This document shows positions 1 through 6,792 of a stretch of 7,017 nt of DNA, one piece after another; within the stretch, counting starts at the first letter, position 1, and each line of letters begins with the position of its first letter. Origin of the DNA: Singulisphaera sp. GP187 (GTDB lineage Bacteria; Pseudomonadota; Gammaproteobacteria; Burkholderiales; Burkholderiaceae_C); contig CALPYQ020000087.1 of the NCBI GenBank assembly GCA_943327965.2, positions 1-7,017 of the forward strand, given 5' to 3'. The translations under genes were made by a program, and so were the position numbers. The notes under the pieces are model-generated. The model saw nothing but the letters and a program-made list of their open reading frames with translations, searched no databases and was not told the origin of the DNA.

Positions 1-632
1 AGTTTGTACCAAACATCTTTTTGAATTTGGGCTGAAGCGCTGGCATGGAATCCTGCTTCTTGCAAATCTGCAACCAGTTGCTGCACGCGCTGACTGGCAT
101 CACCTTGTTGCGTAGCCGGCTCTCCCAAAATTAAACCCTGCCCAAAGTGATGGCGCACGACGCCTGGCGCATCCAGTGAACAACTGGCATGAACCACACA
201 ACCCACCACATGCTGCGCCGGAATGGCTTGGGCAATGAGGCCATCAGGGTCGATGGTGTGAAGGTTTGTGCCTTGCAAGTTGCCACCAAAGCCTTGAAAG
301 AACCACCAAGGTACGCCATTCATGGCTGTCATCACCATGGTGTGAGGGCCTAGCAACGGCGCAATGCCCCGCGCTACGTCTGCCATGGCAGGCGCTTTAA
401 CCGCCACAATGACCAAATCTTGCGGGCCTAAATTTGCAGGGGACGCTGACACTTTGACATTGGCTTTGATGCGTACTTCAGGCGCTTGTGTTTGAACACA
501 TTGGAGGCCATCTTTTTGCAAAGCTTCTAAGGTCAGGCCCCGTGCAATCACACTCACTTCGTGGCCTGTTTGTGCCAAGTGCGCACCGATCCACCCCCCA
601 ATGGCACCTGCGCCGTAGATACAAACTTTCAT
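1..632 (-). CDS. Ketopantoate reductase (ApbA/PanE)-family NAD(P)-dependent oxidoreductase, 3' end outside the window
   Basis: The frame is open from an ATG at 632 to the window edge: 210 full codons, with the C-terminal domain missing. The first residues, MKVCIYGAGAIGGWIGAHLA, form a Rossmann fold with GxGxxG at residues 7-12. R31 sits where E. coli PanE has the arginine that contacts the NADP 2'-phosphate. K79 (in IVAVKAPAM) and N105 (in AMNGVPWW) match the conserved substrate-site Lys and Asn. The visible part ends at DVWYK, whose K210 aligns with the catalytic lysine of E. coli PanE (K176). The family reduces 2-oxoacids such as ketopantoate to 2-hydroxyacids. The start codon overlaps the stop of the upstream class II aldolase gene (ATGA), so the two are probably co-translated. 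Its place at the end of an aromatic catabolic operon, and the NGVPWWFF segment in place of the E. coli NGMG-type sequence, make a specialised reductase more likely to me than the housekeeping pantothenate enzyme. The family call is firm; the substrate is unknown. Confidence 0.85.
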   Translation of the reverse strand, partial: MKVCIYGAGAIGGWIGAHLAQTGHEVSVIARGLTLEALQKDGLQCVQTQAPEVRIKANVKVSASPANLGPQDLVIVAVKAPAMADVARGIAPLLGPHTMVMTAMNGVPWWFFQGFGGNLQGTNLHTIDPDGLIAQAIPAQHVVGCVVHASCSLDAPGVVRHHFGQGLILGEPATQQGDASQRVQQLVADLQEAGFHASASAQIQKDVWYK

Positions 633-1438
633 AAGCGCCAGCTTTCTTCGGGCCGCACAATACTGCGATCGACTTGTCTGATGAGCGCATCGAGTACATC
701 GGCACCGGCACCATGATTGGGATTGAACTGCAGTGCGTCGCGCGTGCATTTGGCCGCAATGGCCTCACTGACAGGAATCACAGCAGAGGGGCCGCCCATG
801 CTGAATGTGGCCAATTGAATTTCGCATGCACGCTGCAGGGTCCACAAAATAGCGAAGGTTTGTGGCAGCGTTGCGCCCCAAGAGAGCAAGCCATGGTTGC
901 GCAAAATAACCGCTTGCTTGTTGCCAATGCTGGCCAACAAGCGCGGCGCTTCTTCCGCATGAATGGTGATGCCTTCAAAGTCATGGTACGCAATCATGTC
1001 GTGCAATTGAGCTGTGTAGAAATTGGTCTGCTGCAAACCGTCTTTTAAACAAGCCACTGACACGCCCGCTGTGGTGTGTGTGTGCATCACACAATGTGCA
1101 TCTGGCAAGCTGTCGTGCAAAGCGGCGTGCACCGTAAAGCCTGCTGGATTGACAGGGTAAGGAGAGCCATCCAAGACCTTGCCTTGCAAGTCAATTTTGA
1201 CCAAATTGCTGGCGGTGACTTCGCTGTAATGCAAACCAAATGGATTGATCAAAAAATGTTTTTCTGAGCCGCTCACTTCTTGCGGAAGCCGCAAGGTGAT
1301 GTGGTTGTAAATCATCTCGGTCCAACCTAAGAATGCAAAGACGCGGTAGCAGGCAGCCAGTTGCACGCGCGCTTCCCACTCCTTAGGATGCACCACATGC
1401 TGTAATGAACGAACTGTGGGAAGTTGATGCGTCAACAT
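629..1438 (-). CDS. Class II aldolase/adducin-family protein
   Basis: A 269-residue protein covering a single class II aldolase/adducin head domain, the usual length for this family. The metal-site signature is visible: H119 and H121 in VMHTHTTAG, and H182 in RNHGLLSWG. The family's substrate-side segments YNHITLRLP (44-52) and INPFGLHYSEVTASNLVKID (64-83) are also present. Relatives include fuculose- and ribulose-phosphate aldolases/epimerases, and metal-dependent decarboxylases such as those reported for 3,4-dihydroxyphthalate. The ATG at 1438 lies 2 bases after the hpaI stop, and the stop overlaps the ATG of the PanE-like gene. A possible ribosome site (AGGTG) lies about 10 bases upstream, inside the end of hpaI. 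No step of the known homoprotocatechuate pathway requires this protein, because the retro-aldol cleavage is assigned to HpaI, an unrelated class II aldolase of the HpcH/HpaI fold. It may split or decarboxylate a side product or related substrate; that is inference. Confidence 0.88.
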   Translation of the reverse strand: MLTHQLPTVRSLQHVVHPKEWEARVQLAACYRVFAFLGWTEMIYNHITLRLPQEVSGSEKHFLINPFGLHYSEVTASNLVKIDLQGKVLDGSPYPVNPAGFTVHAALHDSLPDAHCVMHTHTTAGVSVACLKDGLQQTNFYTAQLHDMIAYHDFEGITIHAEEAPRLLASIGNKQAVILRNHGLLSWGATLPQTFAILWTLQRACEIQLATFSMGGPSAVIPVSEAIAAKCTRDALQFNPNHGAGADVLDALIRQVDRSIVRPEESWRL

Positions 1439-1440
1439 GA

Positions 1441-2256
1441 TCAGTACACCTGTCCCGTGGTCGGCAATTCAATGCCCGCGTTGGGTTTGAATTTTTTAAC
1501 AAGGGCTGCGGTTTGACGGACCAAAATTTGGGTGTCCAAACCGACTGCAACAAACAAGGCGCCCAAGGACAAATAGTGCTTGGCTTGCGCTTCATCGGAC
1601 GTCAAAATACCGGGCGCTTTGCCCGCTTTTAAAATTCGGGCAATGGCATCTTCAATGGCTGCTTGCACATCAGGATGGTTGGGGTTGCCCACATAGCCCA
1701 ACGATGCCGACAAATCGGCCGGGCCAATGAACACACCATCAACACCGGGTGTGTTGGCAATGGCATCCAAATGATTCAAGGCCTCGCGCGATTCAGCTTG
1801 GACCAGCAAGCACACTTGATCGTTGGCTTCTTTGGCGTAATTTGGAAACATGCCCCAACGCGACGCGCGCGCACCGGCCATGCCGCGCACACCCCCTTTG
1901 CCATCGTCTTGTGGATAGCGCATGGCTTGCACGCACAGTGCCGCATGCTCGGGCGTATCGACCATGGGGACCAGCAAAGTTTCAACACCCAAATCTAAAT
2001 ATTGCTTAATCACCACGGTGTCGCCCACGGGCACGCGTGCAATGGCGTGGTTGGCGGGATATGCGGCAATGGCTTGAAGCTGCTGTTGAATGCTTTGCAA
2101 ATTGTTGGGCGCGTGTTCGCCATCAACCAGCAGCCAATCGAAGCCTGCCATGGCGCACATCTCGGCGCTGTAACTGTTGGCCAGCCCCATCCACAAACCA
2201 ATTTGCGCTTGTTTTTCCGAGATGGCTTTTTTAAATCGATTGACAGGCGTTTTCAT
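1441..2256 (-). CDS. hpaI: 4-hydroxy-2-oxoheptanedioate aldolase
   Basis: This enzyme makes the last cut of the pathway, splitting 4-hydroxy-2-oxoheptane-1,7-dioate (HKHD) into pyruvate and succinate semialdehyde. The 271-residue protein (E. coli HpaI is of similar length) has the HpcH/HpaI TIM-barrel hallmarks: [15 protein letters not shown] at 18-32, then [15 protein letters not shown] at 38-52 with catalytic H48. R73 follows in ARVP, LLVPMVD lies at 94-100, and the metal ligands are E155 (VQAESRE) and D181 (GPADLS). [12 protein letters not shown] at 231-242 closes the barrel. The frame is open further upstream to a TTG at 2370, but homology begins at MKTPVNRF. The ATG at 2256 is preceded by an AAAGAGG ribosome site, so that start is chosen. 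The gene starts 10 bases after hpaH. Compared with E. coli there is a small glycine-rich insertion after RYP (about residues 116-121), and Ala replaces Ile in the VQxE metal motif. Confidence 0.96.
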   Translation of the reverse strand: MKTPVNRFKKAISEKQAQIGLWMGLANSYSAEMCAMAGFDWLLVDGEHAPNNLQSIQQQLQAIAAYPANHAIARVPVGDTVVIKQYLDLGVETLLVPMVDTPEHAALCVQAMRYPQDDGKGGVRGMAGARASRWGMFPNYAKEANDQVCLLVQAESREALNHLDAIANTPGVDGVFIGPADLSASLGYVGNPNHPDVQAAIEDAIARILKAGKAPGILTSDEAQAKHYLSLGALFVAVGLDTQILVRQTAALVKKFKPNAGIELPTTGQVY

Positions 2257-2269
2257 GTGACCTCTTTCA
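2257..2269 (-). promoter_or_regulatory. Ribosome binding site and stop overlap ahead of hpaI
   Basis: On the minus strand the hpaH stop TGA runs directly into AAGAGG, which stands four bases before the hpaI ATG at 2256 (TGAAAGAGGTCACATG). The site decides the hpaI start over upstream in-frame codons. It also suggests that ribosomes finishing hpaH reinitiate on hpaI. This is read from sequence only. Confidence 0.6.
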
Positions 2270-3082
2270 GTTGAATTTAAATTGCAAACGACCCAAGGGC
2301 CCGTAGTCTGCGTCGAACACATCACCCACTTTGGCAGGCACCGGTTTGGTGAAGGAACCGGCCAACACAATTTGGCCCGCCTTTAAATGCTCGCCCCAAG
2401 GTGCCAGCTTGTTGGCTAGCCAAGCAATGCCAACCGCAGGGTGTCCCTGCACACCGGCGGCCAAACCCGTTTCTTCCACCACCCCATTGAGTTTCAAAAT
2501 AGCACCGCACCACGGCAAGTTGGTGCTGATGGGGTCGACTTTTTCGGCGCCCACCACAATGCCGGCATTGGCGGCATTGTCACTGATGGTGTCAAACACC
2601 TTGCGCATCACTTTGGTGTGACGGTCAAATTGTTCAATGCGTGAATCGATGATTTCGATGGCAGGGGTCACATACTCAGTGGCCGCCAAGACTTGTTCTA
2701 CCGTAACGTGGGGCCCTTGAAGGTCTTGCTTCAAGACAAAGGCCAACTCGACTTCAACACGCGGCACCACAAAGTCGGTGTAAGCGATGTCAAGAACTTT
2801 GCCTGGCGTGCAGGTGTAAAGCATGTTGTCAAGCAGCGTGCCGTAGTCGGGCTCGTCAATTTGGCTGGCTTGTTGCATGGCCCGCGAGGTGAGGCCAATT
2901 TTGTGACCAATGATGTGCCGCCCTTGTGCCAATTGCAATGCCACCCAAGCACGGCTAACCCGGTAGCCATCTTCAATGGTCATACTCGGAAAACGTTTTG
3001 AAAAATGCTCGACTTGCTTGCGCGTGCTTTGCGCTGTTTGTAATTCGGCCGCCAGTTCAGCAATGTGTTGTGCATCAAACAT
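2267..3082 (-). CDS. hpaH: 2-oxohept-4-ene-1,7-dioate (OHED) hydratase
   Basis: This enzyme adds water to 2-oxohept-4-ene-1,7-dioate, giving the 4-hydroxy-2-oxo acid that HpaI cleaves. It belongs to the metal-dependent FAH-fold hydratases (HpcG, MhpD, XylJ relatives). The 271-residue protein shows ITIEDGY-type N-terminal sequence (residues 35-40) and [12 protein letters not shown] at 59-70. Metal ligands are E110 and E112 in PRVEVELAF and E143 in [20 protein letters not shown] lies at 161-174 and [15 protein letters not shown] sequence at 218-228. [15 protein letters not shown] at 236-250 is the typical C-terminal signature. The length matches E. coli HpaH. The ATG at 3082 aligns with the family start MFD; an in-frame TTG four codons upstream would overlap the hpaF stop and is less likely. 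The spacer after hpaF is 8 bases, and only a weak GAG precedes the start, so translation probably depends on coupling to hpaF. Confidence 0.96.
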   Translation of the reverse strand: MFDAQHIAELAAELQTAQSTRKQVEHFSKRFPSMTIEDGYRVSRAWVALQLAQGRHIIGHKIGLTSRAMQQASQIDEPDYGTLLDNMLYTCTPGKVLDIAYTDFVVPRVEVELAFVLKQDLQGPHVTVEQVLAATEYVTPAIEIIDSRIEQFDRHTKVMRKVFDTISDNAANAGIVVGAEKVDPISTNLPWCGAILKLNGVVEETGLAAGVQGHPAVGIAWLANKLAPWGEHLKAGQIVLAGSFTKPVPAKVGDVFDADYGPLGRLQFKFN

Positions 3083-3090
3083 AGGTGGTC

Positions 3091-3546
3091 TCAAAGGGCT
3101 GCAAACAAAGGATGAACGTTGCTGTGCTTGTGGTCAAACACTTCGGGGCCGACATCGATTTGCAAAGTGATGCCAATGTGCCGCTTCACAAATAGATCGG
3201 CAAAATGTTTTTTCGTAACCTCGACCAACAACTCGCCAGCGCGTTGATGAGTGGCTTCACTGCGCCCCTTGCCCATGCGGACATTCAAATACACAAACGC
3301 GTAATCTTCTGAGCCGCCATGTGGATTGTTGTCAAACTGTGCGGCTTTGCGGCCCGCTGTGCCGCCATCGGCCACAGCATAGTGAGGCGCTGGATAAGCC
3401 ATCACGCGCGTGCCGCCAGTGGGAAACACTTGCTTACCCGCTTCATCCACCACAGTGAGCATGGCATCGGCCAAATCACGGCACAAAACTTTCATGTTGG
3501 TTTCGGCATCTAACTGGCCGGTGTAGAGAATTACCAAATGCGGCAT
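3091..3546 (-). CDS. hpaF: 5-carboxymethyl-2-hydroxymuconate delta-isomerase
   Basis: This enzyme isomerises 5-carboxymethyl-2-hydroxymuconate (CHM) to its 2-oxo form before decarboxylation. The protein begins [10 protein letters not shown]. After removal of Met, the amino-terminal proline is the general base of this tautomerase-superfamily (CHMI/4-oxalocrotonate tautomerase-like) enzyme. R47 in FPTGGTR aligns with the active-site Arg near residue 40 of E. coli Hpa[17 protein letters not shown] (81-96), [16 protein letters not shown] (103-118) and the ending SNVHPLF (142-148) are clearly the same family. At 151 residues it is about 25 longer than the 126-residue E. coli enzyme. Most of the excess is an insertion of about 18 residues (roughly 62-80) ahead of DYAFV. 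The ATG at 3546 follows an AU-rich 21-base spacer after hpaD with no strong ribosome site. The family assignment is secure; the effect of the insertion is unknown. Confidence 0.93.
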   Translation of the reverse strand: MPHLVILYTGQLDAETNMKVLCRDLADAMLTVVDEAGKQVFPTGGTRVMAYPAPHYAVADGGTAGRKAAQFDNNPHGGSEDYAFVYLNVRMGKGRSEATHQRAGELLVEVTKKHFADLFVKRHIGITLQIDVGPEVFDHKHSNVHPLFAAL

Positions 3547-3567
3547 AAGACGACTTTCAATATTTAT
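3547..3567 (-). other. AT-rich hpaD-hpaF spacer
   Basis: Read on the minus strand, this 21-base spacer follows the hpaD TAA, is AT-rich at its 5' end (AATAAATATTG) and contains only GAAAG as a poor ribosome site before the hpaF ATG. It is the most AT-rich junction in the window. It could be an RNA cleavage point or simply a weak initiation region; no hairpin is evident. Confidence 0.35.
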
Positions 3568-4515
3568 TTACAAACGGCTGGCACCTGCTGCATACACCGC
3601 AGAGGGGTCTTTCAAGCTTTTGAGGTTGAGTGAGTTGACAGCAAGACCTGCTTCGTTGGTGACGGGGCTGACCGGAAACACCACATTGATTTGCCCTGTC
3701 CCCGAGCTTGGAAAGTAAGGCGTGATCACTTCGGCTTTGCCCTGATACAGGTCCCATCCCAAAACACCCAGCAACATGGCGGTGTCGTGCATAAAGCCCT
3801 CGCCATGACCTTTGGCAGCGTACTCTGGCAACATGGCGCAGAAGGTTTTCCAATCACCTTGCTGCCACAACTCAAGCACCTTGTGGTCTAACTGCTCTAA
3901 GAATGGGCTCCAAATTTTGTTGGCGTACTCGGGTGCCAAACCGTTTTGTGCAAAGCGATGCGACAAAGAACCGCTGGCAAAAAACGCAACCTTGCCGTTG
4001 TAATGTTGTTCCACGGCTTGCCGCATGGCCCAGCCGAGTTGCGCACTCTCGGCCAATGAATGCACCATGCACAAGGCCGACACCGAAATGACTTTGTAGT
4101 GTCGATCGGTGTTCATGTAACGCATGGGCACCAAGGTGCCGTATTCCAAGGCCAAGCTGGTGTGTTCGTGCGCCAAGGTGCTTACGCCTGCGTCATTGCA
4201 CGCCTTGGCCAAAATATGTCCTAGCGCTGGATTGCCGTCATACTCGTACGGCATGTTGCTGATGAAGTGCGGCAGCTCATTGCTGGTGTAGTTGCCTTTG
4301 AAGTGCACCGCATTGTTCAAGTGGTATGCAGAGTTCACCAACCAGTGCGTGTCAAACACCACGATGGTGTCTACGCCAAGCGCACGGCAGCGCCTGTCAA
4401 TTTCGTGATGGCCATCGATGGCGGCTTGACGTGTGCCTTTTTGTGGACCGTCCAACTCGCTCAAATACATGGACGGCACATGCGTAATTTTGGCCGCGAG
4501 TGAAACTTGTCCCAT
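3568..4515 (-). CDS. hpaD: 3,4-dihydroxyphenylacetate (homoprotocatechuate) 2,3-dioxygenase, class III extradiol type
   Basis: This enzyme opens the aromatic ring of homoprotocatechuate next to one hydroxyl, using O2 and Fe(II), and forms 5-carboxymethyl-2-hydroxymuconate semialdehyde. It is a LigB-superfamily (class III) extradiol dioxygenase, like E. coli HpaD, and not the vicinal-oxygen-chelate type found in Brevibacterium and Arthrobacter. Residues 6-21 (LAAKITHVPSMYLSEL) and 46-63 (LGVDTIVVFDTHWLVNSA) are near-identical to E. coli. Predicted iron ligands are H12, H57 and E239 (GHGEGFMHD). EYGTLVPMRYMN lies at 124-135, ASGSLSHRF at 180-188 and FPSSGTGQINVVFP at 268-281. The ATG at 4515 aligns with the E. 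coli start and follows a GGGGAG ribosome site; an in-frame TTG at 4530 is rejected. The gene begins 2 bases after the hpaE stop. The protein is 315 residues against about 283 in E. coli, because a tail of about 33 residues follows the usual end at FPV. Confidence 0.97.
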   Translation of the reverse strand: MGQVSLAAKITHVPSMYLSELDGPQKGTRQAAIDGHHEIDRRCRALGVDTIVVFDTHWLVNSAYHLNNAVHFKGNYTSNELPHFISNMPYEYDGNPALGHILAKACNDAGVSTLAHEHTSLALEYGTLVPMRYMNTDRHYKVISVSALCMVHSLAESAQLGWAMRQAVEQHYNGKVAFFASGSLSHRFAQNGLAPEYANKIWSPFLEQLDHKVLELWQQGDWKTFCAMLPEYAAKGHGEGFMHDTAMLLGVLGWDLYQGKAEVITPYFPSSGTGQINVVFPVSPVTNEAGLAVNSLNLKSLKDPSAVYAAGASRL

Positions 4516-4528
4516 CTTCAAACTCCCC
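4516..4528 (-). promoter_or_regulatory. Ribosome binding site for hpaD
   Basis: GGGGAG (minus strand, 4523-4528) lies 7 bases ahead of the hpaD ATG at 4515, inside the last codons of hpaE. This supports 4515 as the start instead of the in-frame TTG at 4530, and points to coupled translation from hpaE. Confidence 0.65.
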
Positions 4529-5987
4529 AATGTGGAATGTGGTGCGAGCCCATCGACACTGCCACGTTTTTAGGTTCACAGAAAACTTCGTAACTCCAAG
4601 TGCCACCTTCGCGGCCCGTACCACTGGCCTTGGTGCCGCCAAAGGGTTGACGCAAATCACGCACGTTTTGGCTGTTGACAAAACACATGCCCGCCTCGAC
4701 CGCAGCCGCCACACGATGTGCACGGCCGATGTTTTCGGTCCACACATAACTGGACAAACCATATTGAATGTCGTTGGCCAATTCAATGGCATGGGCTTCG
4801 TCACGGAATGGAATCAAACACGCTACGGGGCCAAAAATTTCTTCTTGTGCAATCTTCATGCGATTGTCGACATCGGCAAACACGGTGGGCCACACATAGT
4901 TGCCCTTTTTGACGCGGCCGGGCAAGTCGGGGGCGTAAGAAGGTTGATCCAAACCACCGCACATTAGTGTGGCGCCTTCTTGGGGACCCAACTCGATGTA
5001 GCTTCTGACTTTGGCCAAATGCGCTTGGCTGATCATGGGGCCCACAATGGTGCTCTCGTCCAAGGGGTCGCCCACTTGAATGCGCTTGGCACGCTCAGTG
5101 AACTTTTGCACAAAGTCGGCATAGATGCTTTGCTGCACCAAAATGCGACTGCCCGCTGTGCAACGTTCGCCGTTGTTGCTGAAGATCATGAACACTGCGG
5201 CATCCAAGGCGCGGGGCAAATCGGCGTCTTCAAAAATCACGAAAGGTGACTTGCCGCCCAACTCCATGCTGAATTTTTTCAAACCAGCACTTTGCACAAT
5301 GCGGTTGCCGGTAGCCGTGGAGCCTGTGAAAGAAATGGCTCGCACATCTGGATGCGAGACCAAGGGCTCGCCGGCATCGCGGCCGTAGCCGTGAACCAAA
5401 TTTAAAACACCAGGCGGCACACCAGCCTCTAAGGCCAACTCACCCAAGCGCGCAGCTGACATGGGCGACAGCTCGCTCATCTTCAACACAGCGGTATTGC
5501 CAAAGGCCAAGCAGGGCGCCACTTTCCAAGTGGCGGTCATGAAGGGCACGTTCCAGGGACTGATTAATGCGCAAACACCAACGGGGTGAAACAGGGTGTA
5601 GTTCAAATGTGTGGGTGTCGGATAAGTATGGCCGTCCACACGCGTGCACATTTCTGCAAAGTAAGAAAAATTGTCAGCTGCGCGAGGTACCAACTGCTTG
5701 CCCGTTTGCGAAATGGTTTGACCACAATCGCGTGTTTCTATTTCGGCAATTTCGGGAACATGCTGGGTGATCAGTTCGCCCAACTTGCGCATGATTTTGG
5801 CGCGCTCGGTGGCAGGAGTGCCGGCCCATTTAGGAAAGGCCGCTTTGGCCGATGCCACGGCTTGGTTCACTTCATGGGTTCCGCCCGAGGACACCTCGGC
5901 CAACAAATCTTGCGTGGCGGGGTCACGGGTTTCAAATGTTTGCGAACTGGCAACGGCTTTGCCGTCGATCAAATGGTCAATGCGCAT
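4518..5987 (-). CDS. hpaE: 5-carboxymethyl-2-hydroxymuconate semialdehyde (CHMS) dehydrogenase
   Basis: This enzyme oxidises the ring-cleavage aldehyde made by HpaD to 5-carboxymethyl-2-hydroxymuconate with NAD+. The 489-residue protein is a full-length aldehyde dehydrogenase with close similarity to E. coli HpaE throughout. The Rossmann part holds SPWNVPFMTATWKVAPCLAF (143-162) with N146, K169 in LKMSE and FTGSTATG at 220-227. The active-site general base is E242 in MELGGKSP and the nucleophile is C276 in NGERCTAGS. E383 in EEIFGP binds cofactor. The C-terminal block NVRDLRQPFGGTKASGTGRE (441-460) and the ending IPHWGV match the HpaE subfamily specifically. The ATG at 5987 aligns with the E. 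coli start and follows an AGGAAAG ribosome site. An in-frame GTG at 6026 would overlap hpaG2 and add residues with no homology, so it is rejected. The spacer after hpaG2 is 31 bases, the longest in the window. Confidence 0.97.
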   Translation of the reverse strand: MRIDHLIDGKAVASSQTFETRDPATQDLLAEVSSGGTHEVNQAVASAKAAFPKWAGTPATERAKIMRKLGELITQHVPEIAEIETRDCGQTISQTGKQLVPRAADNFSYFAEMCTRVDGHTYPTPTHLNYTLFHPVGVCALISPWNVPFMTATWKVAPCLAFGNTAVLKMSELSPMSAARLGELALEAGVPPGVLNLVHGYGRDAGEPLVSHPDVRAISFTGSTATGNRIVQSAGLKKFSMELGGKSPFVIFEDADLPRALDAAVFMIFSNNGERCTAGSRILVQQSIYADFVQKFTERAKRIQVGDPLDESTIVGPMISQAHLAKVRSYIELGPQEGATLMCGGLDQPSYAPDLPGRVKKGNYVWPTVFADVDNRMKIAQEEIFGPVACLIPFRDEAHAIELANDIQYGLSSYVWTENIGRAHRVAAAVEAGMCFVNSQNVRDLRQPFGGTKASGTGREGGTWSYEVFCEPKNVAVSMGSHHIPHWGV

Positions 5988-5998
5988 GCTTCTTTCCT
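5988..5998 (-). promoter_or_regulatory. Ribosome binding site for hpaE
   Basis: AGGAAAG (minus strand, 5992-5998) stands four bases before the hpaE ATG at 5987, with its AGGA core seven bases away. It is the best site in the 31-base hpaG2-hpaE spacer and decides the start against an in-frame GTG at 6026. Confidence 0.65.
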
Positions 5999-6018
5999 GT
6001 ATTTGTTCTAGTTTGAAT

Positions 6019-6792
6019 TTAATCACCCAAGGTGTTGATCAAATCGCCCACACCCTCAATGCTGGTGACGATGACATCGCCCACATTGCAATTGACCACA
6101 CCATCAGGCGTACCTGTCAAAATTAAATCGCCTGGTTGAAGCGTCATGAAAGCGCTGAAGTACTCAATCAAGGTGGGCACATCAAAAATCATGTCGCGCG
6201 TATGGCCGCTTTGTGTCACCTGACCATTCACTGTTGTTTGCAAACTCAAATTCATGGGGCTGCCATAGGCATCGTGAATGTCTTTGGCATCGACGCGCCA
6301 AGGTCCTATGGGGGTGCAGGTATCGCGATTCTTCACGCGGAAATTAGGGCGGTACCAGTTTTCTAAATAGTCGCGAATGGCGTAATCATTGGCCACGGTA
6401 TAAGCACCCACATAGTCGTAGGCGTTTTCTTTTTTCACATTCTTTGCGGTGCGCCCAATGACCACGGCCAACTCGCACTCGTAGTGCATGTGGGTCACGT
6501 CGGGGGGTCTGCGGGTGATGGCTTTGTGCCCGATCAAAGATGCTTCGCCTTTGACAAACACCAACGGCTCCTCGGGTGCTTTGAACGCCAGTTCTTTGGC
6601 ATGGTCGGCGTAATTCAATCCCAAAGCCAAAATGGTTCTGGCTTGCGGTACGGGCGCCAAAGGCGGTAACCAAACCACTTCGTCAAACTTCAATCGCTTG
6701 CCAGCCCAAGGACTGCGCGTGAGCAACAACTCGCCTTCAGATTCAACGGCTTCATGAATGGCGCCAGCCCATGCAATGCGTGCGTGCTTCAT
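6019..6792 (-). CDS. hpaG2: FAH-family CHM decarboxylase/isomerase subunit HpaG2 (matches the C-terminal half of E. coli HpaG)
   Basis: HpaG converts 5-oxopent-3-ene-1,2,5-tricarboxylate (OPET), the product of HpaF, to 2-oxohept-4-ene-1,7-dioate by decarboxylation and isomerisation. The 257-residue protein is a fumarylacetoacetate-hydrolase-fold enzyme matching the C-terminal half of fused E. coli HpaG. ILALGLNYADHAKEL lies at 54-68 and EEPLVFVKG at 74-82. The metal-binding pair is E105/E107 in MHYECELAVVIG, with D136 in ANDYAIRDYLENWYRPN. FMTLQPGDLILTGTPDG lies at 215-231 and VEGVG-type sequence near the end. About 50 residues before ILALGLNY form a short N-terminal FAH domain that replaces the linker of the fused enzyme. 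The ATG overlaps the hpaG1 stop (ATGA) and has a strong GGGAGG ribosome site. The family is certain. Which half carries which activity is taken from the E. coli literature. Confidence 0.93.
   Translation of the reverse strand: MKHARIAWAGAIHEAVESEGELLLTRSPWAGKRLKFDEVVWLPPLAPVPQARTILALGLNYADHAKELAFKAPEEPLVFVKGEASLIGHKAITRRPPDVTHMHYECELAVVIGRTAKNVKKENAYDYVGAYTVANDYAIRDYLENWYRPNFRVKNRDTCTPIGPWRVDAKDIHDAYGSPMNLSLQTTVNGQVTQSGHTRDMIFDVPTLIEYFSAFMTLQPGDLILTGTPDGVVNCNVGDVIVTSIEGVGDLINTLGD

Noticed and set aside
2257..2370. Extended hpaI start at an in-frame TTG
   Set aside because: The 38 extra residues would overlap hpaH and have no similarity to HpaI. The ATG at 2256 has a good ribosome site and matches family length.
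3083..3094. TTG start for hpaH four codons upstream of the ATG
   Set aside because: It would overlap the hpaF stop and lacks a ribosome site. The family start is MFD at 3082, though the site there is also weak.
4516..4530. TTG start for hpaD five codons upstream of the ATG
   Set aside because: GGGGAG is correctly spaced for the ATG at 4515, and that ATG aligns with the E. coli start.
4500..4967. 155-codon open frame on the plus strand
   Set aside because: It lies antisense across the end of hpaE and the start of hpaD, which are secure by homology. The translation resembles no family I know and has no ribosome site.
5586..6011. 141-codon open frame on the plus strand
   Set aside because: It is antisense to the N-terminal part of hpaE. 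Long antisense frames are expected from the codon bias of this genome, and nothing recognisable is encoded.
2271..6022. Short repeated string TTGAATTTAA at 2271-2280 and 6013-6022
   Set aside because: Only ten AT-rich bases are shared, both at gene ends. One is explained by codons for the hpaH C-terminus, so chance is the simpler reading.
5988..6026. Extended hpaE start at an in-frame GTG
   Set aside because: It overlaps the hpaG2 stop and adds 13 residues absent from the family. AGGAAAG points to the ATG at 5987.
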